Translations under genes and position numbers: made by a program
Origin: Sindora glabra
Taxonomy: Eukaryota; Streptophyta; Magnoliopsida; Fabales; Fabaceae
NCBI GenBank assembly: GCA_020226215.1
Contig: CM035232.1
Span: 17,148,316-17,212,315, forward strand
DNA: 64,000 bases
Reading direction: 5' to 3'
Notes under the pieces: model-generated
The model's input: the letters and a program-made list of their open reading frames with translations, nothing else
Told to the model about the DNA's origin: nothing
Database searches by the model: none
Shown here: one piece after another, positions 38,654 through 50,703 of the stretch
Layout: every line of letters starts with the position of its first letter
Numbering within the stretch: position 1 is the first letter of the stretch

Positions 38654-39428
38654 TCCCATTGCCAAAATATTTTATCATTCTAATGAAATAAAAAATAACT
38701 AATTCATGTTATAATTCCGATTTCATTACAAAATTAAAAGATTATTGAAACGAAATAATCAGATTTTTTAAAATTTATAGCTATCTTCAACCTCGCCAGT
38801 TTGCATTCATTCTGTCACAAAATAAAAAAAATCTTATTCAAATAAATACAAAGCGACAAGCATATTATTGGAATAAATATAAAATAAGAAAAATATATTT
38901 ATTACATTATATTTCTTTTCATTTTTAGCAATCTTCAACTTTGTATATAAGGAATATTTTAGTATACTCAATAAATTTACTTATGTGTAATAACATATTA
39001 AATAATTACTTGTAATAGTATAATTCCAAATGTTAGAAGTTTATAATTTTAAAAATTGATAAAAATTAACTGTCATTACATAAAATTTTGAGAGACATTA
39101 ATGTAATTTATGTAATTATTCTTTATTGATCCTATATTTTTTAAATAATATTTAATTATTTACTAAATATTTATTATTTTTATTCATTATATTATTATGA
39201 TTAACTACTTTCTTATTTAATTCCTATAATACATTTATGTATTAGATATCAAAGTGGAGTTAACATATTTTTATATCACATCAAATATAATTATAAAATA
39301 AATAATTTATTTTCAAAAATTTATTTTCAGTTATAATCATATATTATTTATTTTTATAATTTTTATTTTCAAATTATATCAACATTAATTAATTTTAAAA
39401 GGGAAAAAATGAAAAAAAATGGATCGAG

Positions 39429-39536
39429 GGCGCCACTTTGAATGGCGCCATCGGACACCGAAAGGCGCCCTCGGACACCGAAAGGCGCCATCTTATATGG
39501 CGCCTCCGCCCATGAGGCGCCACCCTAAATGGTGCC
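39429..39536. repeat. Right array of GGCGCC modules
   Basis: Modules of exactly 21 bp at 39429-39449, 39484-39504 and 39516-39536. Between the first two, a 20-bp unit containing TCGGACACCGAAAGGCGCC is repeated in tandem (39450-39489). The array adjoins the right inverted terminal sequence. Confidence 0.9.
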
Positions 39537-39788
39537 TCCTGCCCATGTGCGTATTTCGGTAATATGTTTTGAAAAAACAGTAAAACGGTAATAAGTTTCG
39601 TAAGAAACATTATTTTGGTATTTTAGTCATTTGTAATGTTAGTATGTGATGGATATATGTTTTTGTAAGTTGAACTTTTTGTATAATTATATGACCCTTG
39701 CCTATATTGTATGGAATACATGAATTTGAGGTATTGTGAGATAGTTTGGAGTAGAAGGCAATTTAGTATGCAATATGTGTGAAATTAG

Positions 39789-39845
39789 AAATGATCAAAT
39801 GAATAGGAAATGACCAAATGAATAGTAAATGATCAAATGAATAGT
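39789..39845. repeat. Three 19-bp tandem units in the Gypsy-type LTR
   Basis: Three consecutive AAATGAYCAAATGAATAGK units with single-base differences. Confidence 0.9.
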
Positions 39846-41891
39846 GAACTCAGCAGGTTGAGTATGTTTGCAGGGACTTTTGGTAGATTTTTAATGCTAA
39901 AAAAATTATGATAAAATTCAGGGATGAACCTTACATACTAAATGAACTCTGTACCAAAATTCAGCCTAAAATAAGTTTATTTACTATGTGAATTTATTAC
40001 ACGTTTTGGTCTCCCCTGTTACCGTCACAGTGCAGAGCACTAATTGTATCTCAGAGATCATAAGGAGTAAATGGATGATTTTTTATCTGAAAATTTTATG
40101 GAAAGTATATAAAATGTTAATAAATTCCCATACCAAATTTGATATTATTCGGAGTTGATTTACCCCATGAAATAAGGTTTTACTTTTACAGTTGTGAATT
40201 CTGGACAGCACTGGGACAGAAACACTTTGCTGTGAGTTTTGAAAGGCCTAATGATGTCTAAATTATTTCAAACTTTTACAGAATGTATTTAACACGTTAA
40301 AGGTTCATAGGATCCAATTTCATGATTTTTGGAGTTCTGCAAAGTAGTTTTACATATTTTTGAAGTTGGTCCAGTAATTCTGGAAATCAGCAGAAAATTT
40401 CTGAAACTCAATTTCTGTAATATTCTATTGCGCAGAATCATAAATTGACTTCAGAAAGACCTAATTGCGTAACAATTACCTATTTAATGAGGATTAAGGT
40501 ATTAGTAAGTAAGGGAGTTACAATATTCAACTTGATTTTAATACTACAATAATTGTGGTGTGATAGGTAATAATTTCTATTTTACCTCTAAAGATATTTT
40601 ATCAATTTATTTTATTTAAATTTTAATAGTAATATAGTTTATAAATTATCTTTAGTTTATTTCTTTAAAATTTATCATTTTTTGTAATACTTATATTTAG
40701 ATTAATATATCTATTTTTAGAAAAAGATTATATTGGTTAGTAAAGATAATTAAGAAATTCATAAAAAACTTAGTGATATAAGTAGACTAAAATTATAATC
40801 TTTTATCTTTTATATAAAAAAATAATAATATTTTCTCAACAATTTTTTTTAGATGAAAGATAAAAAATTGCAATTTTAGTCTCCTTATATTGTTAAAAAA
40901 AATTTGAGGTAAAATATTATAAATGAAAACTTTAAAATTGTAAAAAATTTATAAAAAAATATGTTTAGCAAATAAAGTAAACTTACTAACTAATATAATT
41001 TATTTATGAAAATAGATATATTAGTCTAAATATGAATATTATAACAAATGATAAATTTTTAAAAAATAAACTAAAAATAATTTATGAACTATATAATTAT
41101 TAAAATTTAAATAAAATAAATTGGTTGAAAAAACCTTGAGAAGTAGAATGTAAATTATTACTTATCACCACCATGATCGTTATAGTATTAAAATTAAATT
41201 GAATATGATCATATGAAATGAAAATGATGAATTTTTTTATCTTTTTTCATATAATATAATATTTGTATTTATTTCACTTTTTACTTAATATTTTTTTTAC
41301 TCATATTCTATAAAATAAGTGACTAATTCAAAGAAAAAAATTGGATAATGATGGTCAATATTGAATAACACTAATAAACATGAATTACAACATTATTATG
41401 TATTAATTTTTTACATCATTTTTTATTCACAATTTCATAGTTCATTTTCAAGTATTTAATTAAATTTTCATTAATTATATAATATAAAAATTATGTAAAA
41501 AAATTATATGATAATTTAACATATAATAATATTATGATTTATGCTTAAAAACATCTTTAGAAGATATGTAATTTAATAAAAGGATTAATTAAGTAGATAA
41601 TGGGATTACTTGTAAGTTTAATATAAGTAAGAGTTCAAATTATAATTTTTTAAAGTTAATAGGAGCAAAATAAAATTATTTCATAGTTACTTGGGGCAAT
41701 TTGTAATTTTCTCTAATATTTTTCATTGATTCCTTAATAGTGGGGGTAAAATTCAACTTTTGTATAGTTTTAAGAGGTAATTTGCTTATTTTTAAAGTTC
41801 ATGAGGGTAAAATGCAACTACTTTATAATTAGTGGGGATTATTTACATTTTTCTCTTAATATTATACAAAATGTGTTTTGTTTACCTTTAG

Positions 41892-42004
<113 letters not shown>

Positions 42005-42049
42005 TAGTTTTTGCATTTGCTTTGTACTTATATCTTTTGTCATTGTATG

Positions 42050-42957
42050 AAGTTTGGCACAAACATATACATGCTTACAATTATTGAAAGATATTTGTGC
42101 TTAATATATGTTTATTAGTTTTCCATTCATTTTATTTTTATTTGAATATAGTAATGATATTCTTTATTTTTGGATAAATTATGATGATTATCAATCTATT
42201 ATATAATGATGATAATAATTAATTATAACATAGACTTTGTAGATATATGATTGAATTGAGGTTTAGATTATCTTTCAATTCTTGTTTCATTTTTGTTATC
42301 CATGTGATAATAATCAACCTAAATGAAAATTATTATTGGCTAGATATTAAACACGTGAAATAGCAATAAATTCAAATATTGTGTAAATTATATTTAATTT
42401 ATATGATGATAATCAATCAAAGGAAGATTATTACTAGTTAGATGTTAAGCATATAAAGTAGTAAATATTTTAATAATTTTATATTGTTATTTATGCATGC
42501 AATTGTCAGCCTATAGGAAGGCATTATTGGTAGAACAATAAATTATGTCTAAATATATGTGATTATAATCTATCTAAATAAAGAATTTTTTTAGCTATAT
42601 GTTAGGCATGTAATTATTAGCCTAAATAAAGCCATTGTTGGGAGAATGTTTTATTATTAAAATTTATTTATGTCAAGTTTGAAAACATCATTTATAGTTA
42701 ATTTTTTTTGGTCCATAAAAATAAATGTTAATGATATGTGAAGTGTCTCATTTTTACCTGCTGATTGCTTATTATACTTTTATGATCTAATTTGTTTAAT
42801 TATTTTTCATTATGATATTCATTAAATTTCTTTATATTATGCATGCATTAAATTGATAGGATAACTATTTCATGATTAAATAATTATTGATTGTAAGCTT
42901 TTTTAATTTTGTATGGATTCATTAAATATATCTTCTATATATGCCAACCTGAATAAT
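42050..42957 (+). repeat. Degenerate repeats, probably leader of the following Copia fragment
   Basis: A loosely repeated unit (GATAATMATCAAYCWAA ... ATTATTRSTRG ... GATRTTAARCAY) recurs near 42305, 42403, 42505, 42550 and 42610. Position directly upstream of a Copia gag suggests a repetitive 5' leader. Ends were not recognised. Confidence 0.4.
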
Positions 42958-44740
42958 ATTTCAATGCTTAATAGCTCTAACTTATGAAATGGAAAGAATA
43001 TATCACTATTATACTTAGATGCTTGGATTTAAACTATGCGATTCAGATTGAACAACCTCCCTATCTTACTAATGAAAGTACAACTAAACAAAGAGCAAAT
43101 TATGAAAGATATGAGTGTTCAAATTGTACAAGTCTTACAATAATAAAGTGCTTTATTCTTGATTCCATTAAAGGTACAATGCTTATGGAAGAAAATGCTA
43201 AGAAATTCCTGAACCAAATAGCAAATATATTGCGGGATTTTAAAAAGTTGAAATAAGCACATTTCTTAGCAAACTTGTTTTTATACGGTATAATGGTAAA
43301 AGGAATGTAAGGGAGTACATTATGGAACTATCTAATCTTGTGACTTGATATCTCTTCCTACATAATTCAATCTTTTTAAGATAAGTTATAATAAGGTAAA
43401 GGAAAAATGGACTTTGAATAAGCTTATTACTCAATGTGTGCAATAGGAAGAGAGATTAAAACAAAAGAAGATAGAAAATGCTTACATAGTGATCTTTTAT
43501 AAAGGTAATGCAACTAACAAGAGAAGGAAAAGGGACAATAAAGTAAAAAAAGTTATAAATGCTAGGACTTCATAATTTAAGATGCAACAGGATAAAGGTG
43601 TCACTTATTTCTTTTGCAAGAAAGGTGGTTATGTGAAGAAAGAATATCCTAAATATGTTAAATGGCTTATGAAAAATAGTAAGTTTCTTAACTTTGTTTA
43701 TTTATAAGTTAATTTGGTTGTAGTACCAACCTAAACTTGATAGATATGTACAAATGCAACTATTCACGTAAGTATTACTGTATAAGGATGTCTAAGGAGC
43801 TAAATGCCAGTTGAAAGGTTCATTTATATGAGAAATGGCAATAATGCTCTTGTTAAGGTAGTTGCGCTATATAGATAACATTTAGAATATGATTTTCATT
43901 TAGATTTTGATGAAACTTATTATATACCCTCATTTAGATGAGATTTGATTTTTATTTCTTGTTTAGACAAATTTGTTTATTGTTATTTTTTTAGAAATGG
44001 AAAGTTTAATCTTATACAATATTCAAATTTTGTTAGTTCATGTTCTTTAATTCATAATCTATATAAATTGGATTTACATGCCTTACATTTAAATGAAACC
44101 TTGCATATAAGTAACTATGATACAAAGCGTAAATTAATTAATAAAAATTCTTCCAAGTTATGGCATAAGCATTTATGACATATCTTGAAACAAAGGATCG
44201 AGAGGCTTATGTCAAAAGGAATTCTTATTTCCCTTGATTTTTTAAATTTTGGAACATGTATTGAATGTATTAAGAGAAATCAAACAAACATTAAAAAAGT
44301 AAGTGTAAATAGTAGTTTAGATATCTTATAAGTAATACATAATAATATTTGTAATCCATCCCTTATAGCATCTTGAAATAATTAAAAATATTTTAGTACT
44401 TTCATAAATGATTATTCTCATTATGAGTATCTATACTTTATATATGAGAAGTCAAAATCATTGGATATGTTTAAGGCCTTTAAAGTTGAAGTTGAAAATC
44501 AACTTAATAGGAAAATTAAAACCATCACATCTGGCAATGGTGATGAATACTATGACATATATGATGGAACATGTGCATGATGTGCAAAGGCCTTTTGCAA
44601 GATATTTAGAGGAATGTGGCATTATTGCTCGGTACACCATACTAAGAACTCTAAGTCAAAATGGTGTAGTTGAAAAATGAAATTGAACTCTTATAGATAT
44701 TTGAAATTTATGAATAGTTTAAGCAAATTATCTTAACTTT
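42958..44740 (+). pseudogene. Decayed Copia gag-integrase fragment
   Basis: The frame 42984-43256 (MKWKEYITIILRCLDLNYAI, YLTNESTTKQRANYERYECS) is the UBN2-type Copia gag. After many stops follow a zinc knuckle remnant near 43600 (YFFCKKGGYVKKEYP), a protease-end and pre-integrase block near 43930-44280 (NSSKLWHKHL, FGTCIECIKRNQTN), and an integrase core near 44350-44690 (HYEYLYFIYEKSKSLDMFKAF; EECGIIA). Three of the four metal ligands expected in the knuckle read as Tyr, each one transition away from Cys or His. Reverse transcriptase is absent. Confidence 0.8.
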
Positions 44741-46163
44741 AGGTTTTTCATATAATAGTAAATACAATTAATATCTTTAAGAAAAATGCTAATTAACATC
44801 CCTATCAATATGTTAATCACTAACTAATTACAAGCTATCAACAATTAGGCCAATAATTAATTCCTAAATATTAGTATATATTTATAATATATTTAACACT
44901 GTTCAATATATATTTAATACATATATTTAACACTTTTTAATATATATTTATATACTCCAAGCTTGTCATAAATGTAATCTATCTTTGGACCTCGAAGAGA
45001 CTTAGCAAAGAGGTCTTTCAATTAATCATTAGAGTTAGTGAATATTGTCATAATATAATAAAACCTTTTATTTAATAAAATGGTAACCAATTTCTATATG
45101 TTTAGAGGTTGTTTGGTTCATCTCAATAGCATTTCTAAGAAATAGGAAAGAGTTAAGTTATTTGATTAGCCATTATTTAGCAAAATAAAGACAACAGGTC
45201 ATAAAACATGGGAAATAACTTACTCACCTTCCTCTAGGTAAGTTTTATTTTCTGTATTATTTATGAATACAATGACATTATTATCCTCATTAAATTTAAT
45301 TAATGACAATTAAAATTTATTAATTTATATTATAATAATATTAATGATATAATAATTATTTTGTTAACACTTCCTACGATATTTAAAGTTAAACTAAATA
45401 AAACATAGGAAGTTATTTCCTAGGAAATGTTACTTCCTATATGTCAACTAAACAATTTTGTATACTTTTTAAGAGATTCATATAGAAAATTATTTCCTTG
45501 AAAGTTCAATTTCCTGCAAGAAGCTATTTTCTGTGTGAACCAAATAATTTCTTAGTCCATTCATGGAGGATTGGATTAAATGCTATGTGCAAAGTTGCTA
45601 AATTATCACAAATGAGTTTTATGGACCTTACTTTATAAAATTGCAGCTCCAAGATTAGTTATTTTAGCTATATCAATTCACAAGTAGCTAAAATCATAGC
45701 ACAATATTCAATTTTTGTACTTAACTTTGCAATTACTATTTACTTTTTACTTTTCTAGGAAATCAAATTTCTTTTAATAAGAAACAATATCCTAAGATGG
45801 AATGTGTATTAACTGGGGATCCAACCTAATTACAATTTGTGTATCCAAAAATTTGAGTACTTCCTTTATTTTTATACAATAATCCTTTCTTAGTACTTTC
45901 TTGATTTATTTGACTATTTAGATTACTATATCTTAATGATCATTATAAGGAGCACTTAAAAATTGATAAACAATAATGACTGTAAAAGAAATGTCAAGTC
46001 TAGTAATTGTAAACAAATTTAATTTTCTAACAAATTTGTGATACCTTTTATGTTGGAATACAATTCTTCCTAATTTTGTTGAAGCATAACTTTTGGATCC
46101 ATCGAAGAATCTATAGGCTTACAATCCATTAAACATATTTCTTCCAAGATGTCCAAGGCATAC
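44741..46163 (-). pseudogene. Decayed Copia RT/RNase H fragment with possible 3' LTR remnant
   Basis: On the minus strand, from 46163 downward: YALDILEEICLMDCKPI, then KLNLFTITRLDISFTV, the RNase H region with several stops, and finally a block resembling DLFAKSLRGPKIDYIYDKLG near 44960. This is the end of a Copia pol of a lineage different from the full-length element here. AT-rich sequence at about 44750-44890 (TTGGCCTAATTGTTGATAG on the minus strand) may be its LTR. It is interrupted by a MITE and cut at 46164 by a SIRE-like LTR. It is opposite in orientation to the neighbouring gag-integrase fragment, so the two are separate insertions. Confidence 0.75.
45105..45551. mobile_element. Tourist-like MITE (PIF/Harbinger type)
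   Basis: 447 bp with TTA duplications at 45102-45104 and 45552-45554. Inverted ends are GAGGTTGTTTGGTTCA and, inverted, GAAATTATTTGGTTCA. Removing it rejoins the antisense Copia RNase H text. It encodes no protein. Its end motif (TTTGGTT) resembles the ends of the Harbinger element at 25825-31387, so that family is a plausible source of transposase. Confidence 0.75.
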
Positions 46164-46984
46164 TGTTAGCCTTAAGGCTTTATGTGATAAGTTTTGATGA
46201 TGACAAATAGGTGTTGCAATAGCATTGTATGTCTTATGCTAAAATGATATATTGTATAAGTTTTAATAGACATACTGTGTTATGGTTGATGCATATATGA
46301 TATAATGAATATGCTTGTTCTTGTATATGCATGATGAGAACTAATTATTTGTAATAGTATTGCATGTCTTTATACCAAAATGTTATAAAATCTTCAATAG
46401 ACATGCTATAGTATGATTGAAATAGCAATGCTTGATTATATGTTAAAAGAGCTATATTGTAAACAAGCATTACTAAGCATATGATTAATCAAGATATATA
46501 AAAGGATGATCATGCATGAACTTGTGCTAATTGATTTTATACAAATTATGCATGAATATCGTGATATATTAGATTGGATTAACTATATTATTTACAAGGT
46601 TAATGAACTTGTATATAGGAAAGTCTAAGATGAAGAAGAGTGAGCATTGAAGCAAAAGAATGGAAAATCACATCATGCTCAACTCAAGAACAAGAAAGAA
46701 ATACAAGAAAGGAGATGTGATCCAAGTATTGAAGATTGAGAAGATCAAAAGCTTGGAAGCATCAAGAAAAGCCAAGGAACTTCATTGGTATAGTATCTCA
46801 CTTTAGGCTTAGACTTTCTTGTAAAATAAAGTATTTCATGATATAGAACTCAAACATGTTCTTCATATTCTTAGCTTGATCAAAATGTTTTAAAAGATAG
46901 TTCACAATCACATTTTAAACAAGATAGCCTATGGGGGCATTTCAAAAACCAATGAGATATGAGGTTTTAATGTTTTCATTTTTT

Positions 46985-47530
46985 ACCTCTGGTCATTCTT
47001 TTAATCATATCTCATAAAATAATTGTGATTTGATTGAAAAATTTTTTCCATATGAAAACAGACTCAAATATATTTCCATGTACATATTATTTACTTAAAA
47101 TGATTAATATATGAATGAGTTATGATCTCTTCAATTTGAGTCCAAAAATCAGCTTTCTGCATGATAGTAATTTTTGATGTGTGCTCAATGTTTTGATCAT
47201 ATCTTGAAAAATAAAAATGATATGAGTACAAAATTATTTTTATATGAAAATAGACTCAAAGGGATTTCGATGGACTAGTAATTTGCTTAAAATTACTAAG
47301 ATATGAAAGAGTTATGAATTTTACAAATTGAGTCTTAAAATCAGATTTTCACTAATTCACTGTTTCTAACATTTGCTCATTATTTTGAACGTATCTTAAA
47401 AGTTACATAATATATGAGCATGAAACTAATTCCATTTGAAATTATACTCAATTAGCTTTCCAATGGTAGGTCATTTGCTTAAAACGGGCTTAAAATGAAG
47501 AAGTTATGACCTTTTAAAGTTGAGTCTGCA
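46985..47530. repeat. Three ~180-bp tandem units in the SIRE-like LTR
   Basis: Three diverged units, each with an ATATGAAAAYAGACTCAA-like block, TTGCTTAAAATKA, AAGAGTTATGA and TTGAGTCYWAAAATCAG. Confidence 0.75.
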
Positions 47531-47708
47531 TTTCTGTTTGAGTGAATCGATTGTAGAATCGATTCTAGACATCCAGAGAGCACTCTGGACATCTTGAATC
47601 GATTCACCACTCGATTCCAGCCATTCTGGTATACAAATAATGGCTAGTGATGGTTAGTTTTCATTTCTAACAACCCCAAACAACTATACACTACAGGAAT
47701 AAGAAGCA

Positions 47709-48405
47709 ACAATGACAACGTTTTTAGCGATGACAAAAATTTGATCATCACTAAAAATATTTTCGATGACATTATTATTGGTAAAAGGAAAATGGCTTTT
47801 TAGAGGGAGTCAGAAAACTGAGGCGGGAAGGAATTAGGCTTTAACTAAAAGCCTAAAAAAAATTCAGCAGAAAAATTTAGCTTTCAGCAATGACAATTGT
47901 CGTTATCGAAGGTTCCACTTTCAGCAACGACATTTGTCATCGCTGAAGAGAATTTGGCTAAGCCTTCAGCGACGACTATGTCATCGCTAAAAAGCCATCC
48001 TTTAACGATGACAAAATGTCATCACTGAAGAGCCAGCCTTGGAATTTGGCCAGGCCTTTAGCGACGACATAATCGTCGCTAAAAGGCCCGGCCTTCAATG
48101 ACGACAAATGTCGTCGCTGAAGGTTTGCCTTAAGTTTTGAGGATAACCTACAACGATGATATTTGTCGTCGTTGAAGGGTTGACCCTTCAGTGACGACTA
48201 TAGTCATCGCTAAAGGCCTTGTCCGATTTTCGAGATAGGGTTTCAGCAATAACAAATGTTGTCGCTGAAAGGCTGATCTTTTAGCAATGACATTTGTCAT
48301 CGCTGAAGGCCTGTTTGCCAAAAAAAAAAGCCTTCAGCGACAACTTTGTCGTCACTGAAGGGTGACCTTTCAGCGACGACTGAAAATTTTTTATTGTCGA
48401 TGAAA
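47709..48405. repeat. CACTA left subterminal repeat array
   Basis: Many copies in both orientations of TTCAGCGACGAC and GTCGTCGCTGAA variants, often paired as small palindromes (CGACGACAAATGTCGTCG). In the CACTA family such motifs are the binding sites of the TNPA-type protein. C/T and G/A variants abound. Confidence 0.9.
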
Positions 48406-48413
48406 GGTCTGCT

Positions 48414-48474
48414 TATATAAACCTTAGTGCCTTCTCCCCTCCTCATTTACGCGCTTGGAGAATCTGGATCTGAG
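48414..48474 (+). promoter_or_regulatory. CACTA TATA box and leader exon
   Basis: TATATAA at 48414-48420 directly follows the subterminal array. A short CT-rich leader ends TCTGAG|GTAAGT at 48474, a good splice donor. The 2.2 kb to the transposase is AT-rich and probably intron. Confidence 0.6.
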
Positions 48475-50703
48475 GTAAGTTTCCCAACTTTCTCTTTCTC
48501 TTATAATTTTTTCTATTTTAGTATATTTATTTTTTATATATATTAATGTGTATTAATTTTGTACATTGTATATTTTAATTTGTTAGTTATTATTAGCACT
48601 TATCTTTGTTTGTGGAGAGTATTCGGAGTTGATTAGTAGATTTTTGCCATTGAGGTATGTGAACTAAAATTTATAATATTTTAATTATAAAATATTATAT
48701 TTAATTTACTAAAATAGTTTGCAATAAATTAATAGAGTTGATAGTATGTTTAATTTAATATGAAACTCCGTATTATTTAGTTTTACATGTTGTAAATTTT
48801 AAATTTATTTATGTAAATTTAACTTAGCATAAAATTTATAAATATAAATTTTGTTATTATTATGTATCCCTTAAATTATAACTTTGTAATATATAATATA
48901 TGTGTAGATTATTCAGTTACACTAATGTAAGATAAAGTAGTTATGATATTTTATCTACAAAATCTAAAATTTATGATGCAATTTAGGAAACTTCAAAATG
49001 ACTACATTCGTTGAAATAATGTAAGATAGAAAACTAGAATAAGTATGTAAATATAGCTTAGAAAATAAGAAATTATAATAATATAATCTCTTTTTTAATT
49101 GAGATTGAAACTTAACAATTTGAATTATACTATTTACACCACATAATAAGAAAAATTTAATTAAACTCGAGACTACATGAAAATTAAATCTTAACAATTC
49201 AAATTATACTATCTACGTTACATAGAAATAAAAAATTCAAAAGACTAGGAAGTTCGCATGAAAATCACCTTCTTCTTGGATAAAACTAAATTTACTTTTT
49301 TCTTTTAAAATTATAAAATTTATAATTGATTAATTTTCAAAATTTATTTGTTAAAATTATTTTTTAAAGCTAAACCCTAAACACAACTAAAATAAATATA
49401 GTTTATATAATTTTTGAATTATATTTTATTATTTTCAATGTCAATTTTGTCATTAACTGATTATTTTTTTTATTTACAATTTCAACTGCTATGTATCTTG
49501 AATTTTTAACTGGATTAAAAGTTAATTTTCAAAATAAAGAAATGTAAATTTTGGAAAATTATGAAACATTTCTTAATTTGTATAGAAAATATATGTTATT
49601 TACATAATTCTAATAGCTAAAGTTACAATAATATTACATTAATGAATAACTTATGAAACTAAAAAAAAATGTACAGTGAAATATTTTTTAGGCCCAATCT
49701 ACATAATTCTAATAGCTAAGTTAAAATATAGTTTGGACATTATATAAATGATGAAAATTATTTAATTTGTTTAGAATTAGATTAAAAGAAATATTGACAA
49801 ACAATGGTTTCCTATTTTGTGATAACATCCTCTTACTTTCTTTCAATGATATAATGATAATTATTATTATTTAGTTATAATAACATGTGACATATTGGAG
49901 TTGTATAAAAATATATATAAAAATTTTTATGAAAAGACTTCCTGGTAAAATAATCAAAACGACCATACCATAATAGAAATTTAAAAAGTTCCTATGCCTG
50001 ATAATTTATAAGTATTCATAAAATACACCTCTCTATAAAGAAGTTGAATTGTGCACCTTATAAATATAGTAGAGTAGGTTACACGTTTGAATTCCTACAA
50101 GCTTATTGTGAAACATAATAGTTGTTATGGATATTTAAAAAAATCAATAATTCATGTAATAAGTTACTTAAATAATAGTACTGACGCTTAAATAACGATA
50201 CTCATAAGTTGTTGTATCATTATTTTTAATTATTGTAAATATATTTTTACAATAATTTTAAATAGAACTGCATTTGCATTTAAATTATAAGCTTATACCC
50301 GTTCAAGAGTTAATTGTTCTCTAAACATCAACTAACCTTTAAATTATCCTGAAAAGTTAGACAGTTTGAGATATTATCTTGTAGTTGTTATTAACAATTT
50401 ATCTGACTCTTGTTTGATATTGTGGGAATATCTTAGCATCCTAACTGTTCTTCGGGTATAAACTATATAGGCGTATAGTTTAGGCACTTGGAGAACCATG
50501 GGGAGATGCTGCCGAAATTTCTGCACGGAGCAAACGATGAGTGCGGATAAATTGGAAAAAATAATAACTATAGAAGTATCTCGAATGGAATAGGACCCTA
50601 TCCTTTAAAGTTGGAGTGATACGGTGTATTTAGGGTGACCGTCAAATATTAATCACCACACTTTATTTCACCTAAAGCAATTTTCTTCCTGTTTAGTGAT
50701 ACA
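48475..50703 (+). other. CACTA intron-like region before the transposase
   Basis: AT-rich DNA without long frames. At about 50460-50640 the composition rises and includes a short palindromic stretch around GGAATAGGACCCTATCC, just upstream of the transposase start. Confidence 0.5.

Larger units (their letters stand above)
35062..39628 (+). mobile_element. Mutator-like element carrying a plant mobile domain gene
   Basis: 4,567 bp flanked by the 10-bp direct repeat ATTTGTAATG (35052-35061 and 39629-39638), in the 9-11-bp range of Mutator-like elements. The inverted ends of about 80 bp share GRCTAAAATACCAAA, a TTACCGTTTTAC block and an ACATATTACCRRAATACGCA block. Each end then runs into a GGCGCC-rich array. 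No MULE transposase was found; the only coding content is the C-terminal part of a PMD gene. This is thus a non-autonomous or internally deleted element of the PMD-associated kind. Confidence 0.85.
33066..40522 (+). mobile_element. Gypsy-type solo LTR (2.88 kb net), split by a Mutator-like element
   Basis: Starts TGTAATGTC and ends GGGAGTTACA, with perfect 5-bp duplications ATATT at 33061-33065 and 40523-40527. TGTAA...TTACA ends are typical of chromovirus-type Gypsy LTRs. Removing the Mutator-like insertion leaves about 2,880 bp without coding sequence. A TATAAAAA box lies at about 33484, followed by a CT-rich leader. Orientation was chosen from that box. Excising it rejoins the arm of the surrounding foldback exactly, which independently confirms the ends. 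Confidence 0.82.
32395..41856. mobile_element. Giant foldback element (about 2.0 kb net), split by nested insertions
   Basis: The text from 32395 (AGAGAAAAATACAAATAA) to 33065 reappears inverted from 41856 down to about 41190, at roughly 85% identity. After removing the solo LTR at 33066-40522 and one TSD copy, the left arm continues at 40528 and keeps pairing with the right arm (TTTTAATACTA, AATTTATTTTATTTAAATTT, TTAATATATCTATTTT) to a loop at about 40815-40855. The arms are therefore about 0.96-1.0 kb each, and almost the whole element is one palindrome. No protein is encoded. The outer TSD is not visible, so the superfamily is unknown. Confidence 0.8.

Noticed and set aside
40528..41205. 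A separate 700-bp MITE with TA duplication next to the giant foldback
   Set aside because: After removing the solo LTR at its ATATT duplications, this hairpin is simply the inner half of the foldback arms, continuous with 32395-33065 and 41190-41856.
42958..46163. One Copia element split by an inversion
   Set aside because: The gag-integrase fragment (+) and the RT/RNase H fragment (-) differ in lineage wording and orientation, and no shared ends were found. Two separate insertions are simpler.
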